64,000 nt of DNA from Klebsiella huaxiensis (GTDB taxonomy: Bacteria > Pseudomonadota > Gammaproteobacteria > Enterobacterales > Enterobacteriaceae): the NCBI RefSeq assembly GCF_003261575.2, contig NZ_CP036175.1:2108001-2172000 (forward strand), in the 5' to 3' direction. Of the stretch, positions 33,290 through 41,714 are shown in pieces. The notes beneath the pieces were generated by a model. That model was not told where the DNA came from, did no database searches, and saw only the letters and a list, made by a program, of their open reading frames with translations. Both the position numbers and the translations under genes were made by a program. The stretch's first letter is position 1. Every line of letters begins with the position of its first letter.

Positions 33290-33414
33290 ATACCCTAAAT
33301 AATTTGAGTTGCTTAAAGGCGGCAAGAGAGTGAGTTCCCGGGAGCATAGATAACTATGTGACCGGGGTGAGCGAGCGCAGCCAACACATAAGCAACTTGA
33401 AGTATGACGGGTAT
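33290..33414. repeat. ERIC (enterobacterial repetitive intergenic consensus) element
   Basis: A 125-bp imperfect palindrome that begins ATACCCTAAATAATT and ends TATGACGGGTAT. It contains GTGACCGGGGTGAGCG, the conserved ERIC core. It fills most of the nac-cbl spacer and can fold into a long stem in the transcript. Confidence 0.9.
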
Positions 33415-33515
33415 ATTCCTTAAAGGAATAAGTTGCTGGTTTTTATTATTTGTTAGCAAGGACAACAGACTTTAACAATAGAGCATATGTTATGTCTGAT
33501 AGCCCGGAGGAAAGG

Positions 33516-34466
33516 GTGAATTTCCAGCAACTTAAAATTATTCGTGAAGCGGCCCGTCAGGATTACAACCTGACGGAGGTCGCCAATATGCTCTATACAT
33601 CGCAATCGGGCGTCAGCCGTCATATTCGTGAACTGGAAGAAGAGCTGGGGATCGAGATCTTCATCCGCCGCGGTAAACGTCTTCTGGGGATGACAGAACC
33701 GGGTAAAGCGCTGCTATCAATTGCTGAGCGTATTCTCAACGAAGCCAGCAACGTCCGTCGTCTGGCTGACCTGTTTACCAACGATGCGTCCGGCGTCTTA
33801 ACCATCGCGACGACGCATACCCAAGCGCGCTATAGCTTGCCGCCGGTGATTAAAGCTTTTCGTGAACTATTTTCTGACGTGCGTCTTGAGCTGGTTCAGG
33901 GGACACCGCAGGAAATTGAGACGCTGCTGCACAACGGCGGTGCTGATATCGGTATCGCCAGCGAGCGCTTGAGTAACGATCCGACACTGGTGGCTTTCCC
34001 CTGGTTCCGCTGGCACCACAGCCTGTTGGTGCCAAAAGATCACCCGCTAACTCAGGCTACGCCCTTAACGCTGGAAGCTATTTCCCGCTGGCCGCTGATC
34101 ACCTACCGCCAGGGGATTACCGGGCGTTCGCGTATTGATGAAGCCTTTAACCGTAAAGGGCTGATGCCGGATATCGTATTAAGCGCTCAGGACTCCGATG
34201 TGATTAAAACCTACGTCGAGCTTGGCCTCGGAGTGGGGCTGGTTGCGGAACAGTCGGGAGACGTCCGCGAGTCTGACACCTTTACCCGTCTGGATACCCG
34301 TCATCTGTTCGATGCCAATACCGTCTGGCTTGGGCTCAAGCGCGGGCAGCTGCAGCGTAACTACGTCTGGCGCTTTATCGAGCTGTGCAATGCGGGGCTG
34401 TCTCTGGATGAAATTAAACGCCAGGCGATGGAACCGGAAGAGGCGGCGATCGATTATCAAATTTAG
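33516..34466 (+). CDS. cbl: Cbl, LysR regulator of sulfonate/sulfur assimilation
   Basis: A 316-residue LysR regulator of the CysB/Cbl branch: NFQQLKIIREAARQDYNLTEVANMLYTSQSGVSRHIRELEEELGIEIF is the family DNA-binding domain. The co-inducer domain contains GGADIGIASERL and TYRQGITGRSRID. Cbl activates ssu and tau genes for alkanesulfonate and taurine use under sulfate starvation. The GTG at 33516, with GGAGG 5 bp upstream, gives the family's 316-residue length. An upstream in-frame start at 33450 would add 22 non-conserved residues. Confidence 0.93.
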   Translation: MNFQQLKIIREAARQDYNLTEVANMLYTSQSGVSRHIRELEEELGIEIFIRRGKRLLGMTEPGKALLSIAERILNEASNVRRLADLFTNDASGVLTIATTHTQARYSLPPVIKAFRELFSDVRLELVQGTPQEIETLLHNGGADIGIASERLSNDPTLVAFPWFRWHHSLLVPKDHPLTQATPLTLEAISRWPLITYRQGITGRSRIDEAFNRKGLMPDIVLSAQDSDVIKTYVELGLGVGLVAEQSGDVRESDTFTRLDTRHLFDANTVWLGLKRGQLQRNYVWRFIELCNAGLSLDEIKRQAMEPEEAAIDYQI

Positions 34467-34544
34467 CAGGCTGATAATCAGGGTATGAGGTAGTAAACAA
34501 AGCTATAATTCATTCACGATTGTCGCCACAGAGGAAGGGAAATT

Positions 34545-35486
34545 GTGCGGCGTATGAAACTGCTTTGTTCTCTTATTATGATCCTCACCAGCCAGAGCGC
34601 TCTGGCGGTGAGCTACCCGTTACCGCCGGAAGGAAGCCGTCTGGCGGGCAGCCCGCTGACCATCACTGTTCCGCAAAGCAATACCCAGCCGCTGGAGGCG
34701 TTTGCCGCTCAGTACGGTCAGGGCCTGAGCAACATGCTTGAGGCCAACCCTGGCGTCGATGTGTTCCTGCCTAAATCGGGTTCCACGCTGGTGATTCCGC
34801 AGCAGGTTATTCTGCCCGCCACGGTACGCAACGGCATCGTGATCAACGTTGCTGAAATGCGCCTCTATTACTACCCGCCCGATGGCGCAACGGTCGAGAT
34901 TCTGCCGATTGGCATTGGCCAGGCAGGGCGAGAAACGCCGCGCAACTGGGTGACCACGGTTGAACGCAAGCAGGAAGCGCCGTCATGGACGCCGACTGCC
35001 AATACCCGCCGTGAATACGCCAGTCGAGGAGAGAGTTTGCCCGCGTTTGTTCCGGCCGGTCCGGATAACCCGATGGGGTTGTACGCAATTTATATCGGCA
35101 GGCTCTATGCCATTCACGGCACCAATGCCAATTTTGGTATTGGCCTGCGCGTGAGTCAGGGCTGCATCCGCCTGCGTAACGATGATATTAAATACCTGTT
35201 TGACACCGTGCCGGTGGGGACCCGTGTGCAAATAATCGATCAGCCGGTGAAATACACCACCGAGCCAGATGGTAGCCGTTGGGTTGAAGTCCATGAGCCA
35301 TTGTCGCGTAATCGTGCGGAATATGAATCCGATAGGAAGGTTCCGTTACCGACGACGACCGCCATTCAGGCTTTTGTAAAAGGTGAGGGTGTTGATATGA
35401 ATCGCGCGGAGCAGGCGCTTGAGCGTCGTTCTGGTATGCCGGTGGAGATCGCGACGCCTTCTACCCACACCGGTAGTCACTTTTAA
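34545..35486 (+). CDS. ldtA: L,D-transpeptidase (ErfK/LdtA)
   Basis: A 313-residue periplasmic enzyme that attaches Braun lipoprotein to peptidoglycan or makes 3-3 cross-links. The signal peptide ends SALAVSYPLPPEGS. A LysM-like segment (NTQPLEAFAAQYGQGLSNMLEANPGVD) is followed by the YkuD catalytic domain with YAIHGTNANFG and the active-site SQGCIRLRNDD (Cys). Sequence blocks match E. coli ErfK and the gene sits near cbl/nac as in E. coli. It starts with GTG (MRRMKLLCS). Only the C-terminal tail after about residue 260 diverges. Confidence 0.93.
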   Translation: MRRMKLLCSLIMILTSQSALAVSYPLPPEGSRLAGSPLTITVPQSNTQPLEAFAAQYGQGLSNMLEANPGVDVFLPKSGSTLVIPQQVILPATVRNGIVINVAEMRLYYYPPDGATVEILPIGIGQAGRETPRNWVTTVERKQEAPSWTPTANTRREYASRGESLPAFVPAGPDNPMGLYAIYIGRLYAIHGTNANFGIGLRVSQGCIRLRNDDIKYLFDTVPVGTRVQIIDQPVKYTTEPDGSRWVEVHEPLSRNRAEYESDRKVPLPTTTAIQAFVKGEGVDMNRAEQALERRSGMPVEIATPSTHTGSHF

Positions 35487-35865
35487 CCTTTCCCTGAAAC
35501 TGAACTGAGTCAATAATCCAAAGAAAGCGCCCTTTGTTGTTGGGCGCTGTTGGCTGTCAGGGGATTTACCGAACACGACTGCCCCTAAACCGCAATATTC
35601 CCTCCCGCTGAATAAAGCTCATCGTTTTTTGGGCGAAACCTGCAATTCAGGAAAATAAAATCTTAATCTCCTATAAATTTCATCCGCTTGTATTTTATCG
35701 TCTTATTTTAAAAACCAAATAAAACCAACTTAAAACAAAGTTATAGTATTTTGATATTTATGATTTTTTTAATTTATGCGTATAAAACCAAACTAACAAT
35801 GCCTTGACTGACCGTGAATCAAAGATTAATAATTTTGTTATTGTTTGTTTTATCGCGGATGTTTT
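35487..35865. promoter_or_regulatory. AT-rich leader with AAAACCAA repeats before the DeoR operon
   Basis: No gene in this 379-bp stretch. A hairpin AGCGCCC/GGGCGCT at 35526-35548 probably ends the ldtA transcript. The AT-rich right part has three copies of AAAACCAA (35711, 35721 and 35784), a repeat pattern suited to a DeoR-family operator for the regulator that follows. Confidence 0.45.
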
Positions 35866-36624
35866 ATGGCCAGGCCAATCGATCATGATCGTAAGAATCG
35901 GATTATCAACCATGTTGTTTCTCATGGTCATGTCAAAGTGAATGATTTAGCCGAAATGCTGGGCGTCACGACGGAAACTGTCCGTAAAGATATTGCCTGG
36001 CTTCAGGAAATGAAAATCCTTGAAAAGGGGCACGGATTTGTGACGCCTTCTAGTTCCTATCTTGAAAATCCTTATACCGTAAAGGAAGGGAAGGATATTG
36101 AGGCGAAAACACAAATAGCTTTGCTGGCTGCGGGTCTTATTCCTGAACGCGGAGTGGTCTTTCTTGATTCAGGCACTACCGTCGCGCAGCTGGCGAAACA
36201 GCTGAATTTACGCAACGACCTGACGATTGTGACCAATTCAATGATTGCTGCGCAGATTCTGCAAAATACCCGTAATCAACTTTTGGTTACCGGAGGGGAA
36301 TTGCGCCAGACAAGTTATTCTTATGTCGGCAGTTGGGCGCGAAGAGCGCTTCAGCAGGTTAAAGTTGATATTGCCTTTATGGCTTGCGATGGTTTTCACC
36401 GCGAGGGACCGTCGATACGATCGTTTCGCGAGCTGGATATTAAAGAAACGGCTATGTCCTGTGCGAAAATGTCGGTACTGATGGCCGACAGTAGTAAATT
36501 TCAACAGGCCGGGATGTATATGTATTCATCCTTCAGCGCCTTTGACTCTTTTATCATTGAGCGTCCACTTAAAAAGGAAGAGAAAATGTTATTTCCTGAA
36601 ACCCTGAAAATGTTACATCCATAA
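35866..36624 (+). CDS. DeoR-family transcriptional regulator
   Basis: A 252-residue DeoR/GlpR regulator. The N-terminal winged HTH reads HVKVNDLAEMLGVTTETVRKDIAWL. The sugar-phosphate-binding C-terminal domain has LDSGTTVAQLAKQL, IVTNSMIAAQIL, VTGGELRQTSYSYVG and the late MADSSKFQQAGMY motif. It heads an operon with mannose-6-phosphate isomerase, hexulose-6-phosphate synthase and isomerase genes, so its effector is probably one of those phosphosugars. Start chosen at the ATG of ARPIDHDRKNRI; an in-frame TTG at 35845 is less likely. Confidence 0.88.
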   Translation: MARPIDHDRKNRIINHVVSHGHVKVNDLAEMLGVTTETVRKDIAWLQEMKILEKGHGFVTPSSSYLENPYTVKEGKDIEAKTQIALLAAGLIPERGVVFLDSGTTVAQLAKQLNLRNDLTIVTNSMIAAQILQNTRNQLLVTGGELRQTSYSYVGSWARRALQQVKVDIAFMACDGFHREGPSIRSFRELDIKETAMSCAKMSVLMADSSKFQQAGMYMYSSFSAFDSFIIERPLKKEEKMLFPETLKMLHP

Positions 36625-36645
36625 AATAGCAATCTGAGGTGATAT

Positions 36646-37587
36646 ATGGAAAAGCAACTTTTAAAAGTTGAGCCTTTCTTCGAGCCGCGTATATGGGGTG
36701 GAGAGAGATTGAAAGAACGTTATGGCTATAAAACAGAGATAACCCCCGTTGGCGAAGTCTATAATGTCGTGGCTTTGCCGGACCAGGCTGACTGTCTGGT
36801 GAGCGGCACGGGCAAAACGCTTTCACAGCTATATAGAGAAAAACCAGAATGGTTTAATTGTGATACTGCCCTGCTTCCGATTCGCGTCAATATTCTCGAT
36901 CCGCTGGACGATCTGTCCGTGCAACTTCACCCGGACGATGCCTACGCGTTGCGGCACGATAGTTCTCGCGGTAAGCCGGAGGCGTGGGTCATTCTGGATA
37001 CGCCTGCTGATGGTCGTATCGCCTTTGGGCATTATGCCAAATCGCGGGAAGAGTTTAAGCAGCTTAGTGAAAGCAACGCGTTTGATAAGCTGGTTCGTTA
37101 TATCCCAGCCCAAAAAGACTGGTACCTGGATATTCCTGCCGGGACGCTGCACGCTATTGGCAAAGATGTTCTGACTTATAATATTTCGCGCAATGCAGAC
37201 CTGACCTATCGCTTATTTGACTACCATCGCATCGATCCCACCACGGGACATGAACGTGAATTACATATTAAGAAAGTTATCGATAATGTCGTTGTACCAG
37301 ACGCTAGCAAAAACTTTCAGTGGTTTGATAGTACTGAGGAGGCCGGTTGTATATTAACCCGCTACTGGAATGAACCGGGTCTGTACACATTAACTCGCCT
37401 GAAAACCGTAACCGAAGGTCACTATTCACAGCCTCGTTTTTCGTTTATTACCGTAGTTGAAGGTGATGGCTATATTAATGGTATAGAGATTAAAAAAGGC
37501 GAAACAATTCTTGTTCCCGATAGCTTTGGCGATCTCTTTTTTCAGGGGGGAATGGATTGCTTTATTGCCAGCTATGAAAACGAATAA
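36646..37587 (+). CDS. Class I mannose-6-phosphate isomerase-like
   Basis: A 313-residue cupin-type isomerase of the short ManA class found in Bacillus-like and accessory operons. Zinc-ligand motifs are visible: VQLHPDDAYA (Gln, His), GKPEAWVIL (Glu) and IPAGTLHAIG (His). It converts mannose 6-phosphate and fructose 6-phosphate. Enterobacteria have a longer housekeeping manA elsewhere, so this copy is probably dedicated to the operon's pathway. It lies 21 bp after the regulator gene and 20 bp before the hexulose-phosphate synthase gene. Confidence 0.87.
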   Translation: MEKQLLKVEPFFEPRIWGGERLKERYGYKTEITPVGEVYNVVALPDQADCLVSGTGKTLSQLYREKPEWFNCDTALLPIRVNILDPLDDLSVQLHPDDAYALRHDSSRGKPEAWVILDTPADGRIAFGHYAKSREEFKQLSESNAFDKLVRYIPAQKDWYLDIPAGTLHAIGKDVLTYNISRNADLTYRLFDYHRIDPTTGHERELHIKKVIDNVVVPDASKNFQWFDSTEEAGCILTRYWNEPGLYTLTRLKTVTEGHYSQPRFSFITVVEGDGYINGIEIKKGETILVPDSFGDLFFQGGMDCFIASYENE

Positions 37588-37607
37588 TATATCAAAGGAA
37601 TATCTCC

Positions 37608-38246
37608 ATGAAACTACAACTCGCTATTGATGAGCTGAATCTTGCTCAGGCATTATCCACAGTGAAAACATTAGAAAAATATATCGATATTATTGAAGTA
37701 GGGACGCCGTTTCTTATTGATGCCGGGCGTGAAGCCGTAAAACAGTTAAAAAATACATTTCCTGATAAAGAAGTACTGTGCGATGCCAAAATTATGGATG
37801 CTGGTGGTTATGAGGCAAAGCTGGCTTATGATGTTGGTGCAGATTACGTCACCGTTTTGGCCGTTACGGACGATCTGACTATTAAGGGCTGTGTAGACCA
37901 AGCTAAAAAACAGGGTAAGAAAGTACTGGTCGATATGATTTGTGTGACTGACTTTGCTTCCCGTGTCCCGACGCTGGAAGCGCTGGGCGTGGATGTTATC
38001 GCTGTACACACCGGGGCCGATCAGCAGGCAAGCGGTCGGACGCCTTTACAGGATCTGGCGGAACTGCGTCGTCATGTTAAAAAAACACAAATTGCTGTTG
38101 CTGGCGGCATCAGCAGTAAAACCATTAAAAGTTACCTGGCATTTCGCCCGGATATCGTGATTGTTGGCAGCGGTATCCTCAATGCTCAGGATCCCGAGCG
38201 AGAGGCACGGCTGATTGCCGGGGCTTTAAAGGAGGCTGCGCAATGA
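37608..38246 (+). CDS. hxlA: 3-hexulose-6-phosphate synthase (HPS)
   Basis: A 212-residue (beta/alpha)8 protein of the orotidine 5'-phosphate decarboxylase superfamily. LQLAIDELNLAQAL, EVGTPFLIDAG, LCDAKIMDAGGYEAKLAYDVGADYVTVL (the DxKxxD active site) and VAVAGGIS match HPS. It condenses formaldehyde with ribulose 5-phosphate to make arabino-3-hexulose 6-phosphate. KGPDC (UlaD) relatives share the fold, but the following isomerase gene supports HPS. The stop overlaps that gene by 4 bp (ATGA). Confidence 0.88.
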   Translation: MKLQLAIDELNLAQALSTVKTLEKYIDIIEVGTPFLIDAGREAVKQLKNTFPDKEVLCDAKIMDAGGYEAKLAYDVGADYVTVLAVTDDLTIKGCVDQAKKQGKKVLVDMICVTDFASRVPTLEALGVDVIAVHTGADQQASGRTPLQDLAELRRHVKKTQIAVAGGISSKTIKSYLAFRPDIVIVGSGILNAQDPEREARLIAGALKEAAQ

Positions 38247-38809
38247 GCGACGTAATCGAGAACGTAAAGGAGATTCTTGGTGAGCTGACGCGTAATGCTG
38301 ATTTGATTGAAGCCGAAGGGTTTAACTCATTTATGGATGAAATCGTGGCGGCCAGGCGTATTTTCCTCGCGGGCGCAGGTCGTTCCGGGTTGGTCATCCG
38401 CGCATTCGCCAATCGTCTGATGCATCTGGGTTTTGATGTTCAGGTAATTGGCGATGTGACCACCACCTTTGCGAAGGAAGGGGACCTGTTAATTATTGGT
38501 TCGGGCTCAGGTGAAACGCAGAGCCTGGTTGCGATGTCGCAAAAAGCGAAAAACAATCACCTCAACGTTGCGCTTATTACTATGGCTCCGGGGTCAACTA
38601 TTGCAAATCTGGCCGATGCGGTTTGCGTGCTGCCTGGCGCTTCGCCGAAAGTCCTGGCAGGTGAGCCGCAGCGCGCAAGCATTCAGCCAATGGGCTCAGG
38701 CTTTGAACAGTTATCCCTTGTGGTCTATGACGCGATGATTATGACGTTAATGCTTCGTGTACATCAGACAAGCGATACGATGTTCGGACGTCACGCCAAC
38801 CTGGAATAG
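38243..38809 (+). CDS. hxlB: 6-phospho-3-hexuloisomerase (PHI)
   Basis: A 188-residue SIS-domain isomerase: RIFLAGAGRSGLVIRAFANRLMHLGF, GDVTTTFAKEGDLLIIGSGSGET and PMGSGFEQLSLVVYDAMI are family marks. It converts hexulose 6-phosphate to fructose 6-phosphate, completing the ribulose monophosphate formaldehyde-fixation step begun by HPS. It is the last gene of the operon and is followed by a strong hairpin. Confidence 0.9.
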   Translation: MSDVIENVKEILGELTRNADLIEAEGFNSFMDEIVAARRIFLAGAGRSGLVIRAFANRLMHLGFDVQVIGDVTTTFAKEGDLLIIGSGSGETQSLVAMSQKAKNNHLNVALITMAPGSTIANLADAVCVLPGASPKVLAGEPQRASIQPMGSGFEQLSLVVYDAMIMTLMLRVHQTSDTMFGRHANLE

Positions 38810-38826
38810 ATGCGTGAGTTGGATTC

Positions 38827-38860
38827 GCAGGCCCCCTTGGTATTGATGAAGGGGGCCTGC
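38827..38860. terminator. Bidirectional hairpin between hxlB and the TRAP gene
   Basis: GCAGGCCCCCTT (38827-38838) and AAGGGGGCCTGC (38849-38860) form a perfect 12-bp stem between two convergent genes. No clear T-run follows on either strand. Confidence 0.65.
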
Positions 38861-38865
38861 CAGTA

Positions 38866-39924
38866 TCAAGGCGCTTTTTTCGGCATCGTTTCATCCATGA
38901 TGGCGTTGACCTGCTCCATCACCGTTCCTGCATCTTTGACGCCTTTCGCTTCCTGCTCTTTTACCCACTTATCTTGCCCTGACTGGTAGTGGGTAGCGGT
39001 TTCCCATTGTGCGACCTCTTGCGGTTGCAGAACGCGCACCGTTGCGCCTGCTTTACGTAAGTCCTCTATCTGGGTGTTAAAACTGCTGTCCATCACCGAC
39101 CCCAGGGATTGATATGCCGTTTGTGCAGCACGCTCAATGGCGGCCCGATCTTCAGAGGAAAGCGTGTTCCAGGTCTGTTTGTTCATTGTCAGAATATAGA
39201 GATGCCCCAGCCACAGATCTTTGGAGATCAGCACGTTGGGCGCGAACTGGTACGCTTTTAGATCGTAGCCGCTGTCTACGTTCAGCATCATGCCGTCGAT
39301 AGCGCCGCTTTTCAGCGCATTGTAGGTTTCTTCACCCCAGGGCATGGTCACCGGTTTAGCCCCGGCGCTTTGCAAAAAGTCCCGCTGCCAGAAGCTGGCA
39401 GAGCGCCATGTCCCCCCTTTGATATCGTTCAGCGTCGCCATTGGCTTAGCACTGAAAAAGGACAGTGGGTAACCGGTAGCGAGAAAAATGCTTACCACGT
39501 TGTTTTTCTCAAGCTCTGCCGGGAATGCCGGGATATCAGCGTAAACGCGGCGGAAGAAGGCAACCTGTTGCTCACCGGCAGGGCCGACGGGAAAGCTTTT
39601 GAAGATCTGGTTGAGCGGCAGCGCGTCGGAGGCATATTCGGGCACGACAATCGCCATATCTGACTTCCTTTCTTTGCCGACGTTGCGTAACGCATCGTAT
39701 CCGTTACTGAGTTCACCTCCCCAGTGCGCCTCTATTTTCAGTCGCCCGTCAGATTCCTTCTCAATGGCGGGGAAGAGCACGTCATTGATAAAGCGGGTGC
39801 GCATTCCTCCCAGCGGTTCATGGTCGCTGTAGGTCAGGGTTTGCGCGGCCGAAGTTGCGGTGGGTAGCAGTAGGGCGGCGAGCAGGATTGCCAGATATTT
39901 TCCGATTGGCTTATTCGGTTGCAT
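38866..39924 (-). CDS. TRAP transporter substrate-binding protein (DctP family), orphan
   Basis: A 352-residue periplasmic binding protein with a signal peptide (ending near TATSAAQTLTYSD). DctP features: FPAIEKESDGRLKIEAHWGGEL, ALKSGAIDGMMLNVDSGYDLKAYQFAPNVLIS and LSSEDRAAIERAAQ. Family members bind carboxylates for a DctQM permease. No dctQ or dctM gene is adjacent: upstream is a SnoaL-like gene and downstream a convergent operon. It therefore either uses a permease encoded elsewhere or acts as a sensor partner. Gap to the next gene upstream is 48 bp. Confidence 0.82.
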   Translation of the reverse strand: MQPNKPIGKYLAILLAALLLPTATSAAQTLTYSDHEPLGGMRTRFINDVLFPAIEKESDGRLKIEAHWGGELSNGYDALRNVGKERKSDMAIVVPEYASDALPLNQIFKSFPVGPAGEQQVAFFRRVYADIPAFPAELEKNNVVSIFLATGYPLSFFSAKPMATLNDIKGGTWRSASFWQRDFLQSAGAKPVTMPWGEETYNALKSGAIDGMMLNVDSGYDLKAYQFAPNVLISKDLWLGHLYILTMNKQTWNTLSSEDRAAIERAAQTAYQSLGSVMDSSFNTQIEDLRKAGATVRVLQPQEVAQWETATHYQSGQDKWVKEQEAKGVKDAGTVMEQVNAIMDETMPKKAP

Positions 39925-39972
39925 ACATTTCCTTTGCGTTGCTGATATTAATGAGGGGATGTTGGCGACCGA

Positions 39973-40563
39973 TCAGATCGGCTGCCCGGACAGCCAGCGT
40001 TTCCCGTCAGCTTTCATTTGTTGTTCGAGAATACTACCGCGTGTGGCAAATACGCGCTGAACCGGAAAGCCGCTTTTTTCCAGCAGGTAAGCCAGCGCTG
40101 CGTATTCGCGCGGATATTTTTCCACCGCACTTTGGTCAACCGGGACCACGCCGAGCGGAAAAGTGAAGCTGGCCATATCGTAAATACTCTGGCGGTGAAA
40201 CAGTTTCCATACGCCATCGCGCTTTTCCGCCATATCATAGAAGCGGTTATGACCAATGCAACCCAGATTCAACTTGACGTTTTCGCCGATAATCATCGCG
40301 TTGGTTTCAACAATCGCCCTTGTCGCCTCGGCATTGAAGGTCACCACCGGCGTACCGATCAAGTGTTTGGTGCGCACATCCGACGCTCCCATCCGCATTG
40401 AGCCGTCAACAAAATCGCTGGCGAGCCCCTCAAACCAGGTGATTTCGATGGTGCCGTCCGGATGAAACAGATTGCGCAGTTGGTCCCACTCACCCAGATC
40501 GCGATGCATCCAGCCGGTGAGAAGGTCGGTAATTTGCAGGCGATCGTTCAGGAGATTGTGCAT
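39973..40563 (-). CDS. SnoaL/NTF2-like fold protein
   Basis: A 196-residue protein with the cone-shaped NTF2/SnoaL-like fold: DRLQITDLLTGWMHRDLGEWDQLRNLFHPDGTIEITWFEG at the start, RAIVETNAMIIGENVKLNLGC in the middle and VWKLFHRQSIYDMASF. Such proteins act as small hydrolases, dehydratases or isomerases on hydrophobic or aromatic substrates; the substrate is not known. It lies with the TRAP binding protein on the minus strand, divergent from a LysR regulator 109 bp away that probably controls both. Confidence 0.78.
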   Translation of the reverse strand: MHNLLNDRLQITDLLTGWMHRDLGEWDQLRNLFHPDGTIEITWFEGLASDFVDGSMRMGASDVRTKHLIGTPVVTFNAEATRAIVETNAMIIGENVKLNLGCIGHNRFYDMAEKRDGVWKLFHRQSIYDMASFTFPLGVVPVDQSAVEKYPREYAALAYLLEKSGFPVQRVFATRGSILEQQMKADGKRWLSGQPI

Positions 40564-40672
40564 AACATGTACTCCGGTTAGTTGACGGATTTCAGTTTCG
40601 TCGTGAATAGCGATAAACTCAAATAGATAGATATGACTGATTAATCATTTTATTTGATGATGGGGCTGACGC

Positions 40673-41560
40673 ATGGACCTACGCCACCTGCGCTACTTTC
40701 TGGCCGTTGCCGAAGAAGGCCACTTTGGCCGCGCCGCCCAACGCCTGCATATCGTCCAGCCTGCGCTAAGTATGCAAATCAAGGCGCTGGAAGAGGAACT
40801 GGGCGGCCCGCTGTTTGTGCGCACCAGTCGCAAAGTCGAGCTGACCGAAGCTGGGCTGCTATTGCAGACCGAAGCACGGCGGACCCTGGAGCAGGCAGAA
40901 CACACACGGCTAACCGTACAGCGATCGATACGCGGTGAAACCGGTCATGTGCGCGTTGGCTTTGCTGGTAATGCTGTATTTAGTGGCAGATTAACCAACG
41001 ATCTGCGCGCTTTTCGCAGAACTTACCCCGATGCAGAGTTGGTGGTGAGTGAAGTCGCGCCTCTGTTGCAAGCCGATGCTATCCTGGCGGGTCAGCTTGA
41101 CGTTGGTTATGCCCCCGATCACAGCAAGATCCATGATTCAGCGCTAATGGCTGAAGAGGTTGGTCTCTGGCACCGCCAGGTCGCGATGGCCGATGATCAT
41201 CCATTGGCCAGCCAGGTGTCTCTGACGATAGCGATGCTGGTTGAGGAACCGCTCATTTTCTATGACACCCATGGTGCTGATGAGCCGCTTTATACGGCGC
41301 TCACTACGATTATGGGTCACGTCCCGCGTATTACCCATTGCACCGCGAGCACTCTTAGCGTGCTCGCTTTCGCCGCAGCCGGGCAGGGACTGGCGTTGGT
41401 GCCCGATCCGCTGAAGCATGTGGGTATACCGGGATTAGTGTATCGCCCGTTGGATGCGCCGGAACTGTCAGCTAATCTGATGCTTATCAGCAGGCGGAAG
41501 GAGAACAATGGCGCCGTGCAGGCATTTCTGAAGATAGCGCGTGAAAACGCGGGTCGGTGA
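40673..41560 (+). CDS. LysR-family transcriptional regulator
   Basis: A 295-residue LysR regulator of the CatR/BenM-like subgroup: DLRHLRYFLAVAEEGHFGRAAQRLHIVQPALSMQIKALEEELGGPLFVRTSRKVELTEAG. The effector domain has LDVGYAPDHSKIHDSAL and FAAAGQGLALVPDPL. This subgroup often controls aromatic or hydrophobic-substrate catabolism, which agrees with the divergent SnoaL-like and TRAP binding genes. It is the last host gene before the ICE junction. Confidence 0.88.
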   Translation: MDLRHLRYFLAVAEEGHFGRAAQRLHIVQPALSMQIKALEEELGGPLFVRTSRKVELTEAGLLLQTEARRTLEQAEHTRLTVQRSIRGETGHVRVGFAGNAVFSGRLTNDLRAFRRTYPDAELVVSEVAPLLQADAILAGQLDVGYAPDHSKIHDSALMAEEVGLWHRQVAMADDHPLASQVSLTIAMLVEEPLIFYDTHGADEPLYTALTTIMGHVPRITHCTASTLSVLAFAAAGQGLALVPDPLKHVGIPGLVYRPLDAPELSANLMLISRRKENNGAVQAFLKIARENAGR

Positions 41561-41664
41561 AAACATCGCGTTGTTGATAGGGTAAAATGAACTCGGTCTA
41601 TCTTTACGGTGTTAAGGAAATTACCCAGGGTTTTGCCGGAAAAATCGGTACATTCCTGAAAAGC

Positions 41665-41692
41665 AAAAAGCCTGCTCGAAAGCAGGCTTTTC
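41665..41692 (-). terminator. Orphaned tRNA-Asn terminator at the ICE junction
   Basis: AAAAAGCCTGCT-CGAA-AGCAGGCTTTT is a perfect terminator hairpin of the same type as the one at 31924-31957 next to tRNA-Asn. Here only the last bases of a tRNA follow it. It is what remains of the original locus before the ICE split it from its tRNA. Confidence 0.85.
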
Positions 41693-41698
41693 TATGTA

Positions 41699-41714
41699 TG
41701 GCTCCTCTGACTGG
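41699..41714 (-). other. ICE attachment site (tRNA-Asn 3'-end repeat)
   Basis: TGGCTCCTCTGACTGG is identical to the 3' end of the intact tRNA-Asn (31963-31978), and identity stops right after it. The complement CCAGTCAGAGGAGCCA is the core of the 17-bp att repeat known for ICEKp and the Yersinia HPI. Because the tRNA would be on the minus strand with its 3' end pointing left, the element must extend rightwards from here to an intact tRNA-Asn and integrase beyond 64 kb. Confidence 0.88.

Noticed and set aside
33290..33414. The nac-cbl palindrome as a novel structured RNA
   Set aside because: It is a standard ERIC element with the conserved GGGGTGAGCG core.
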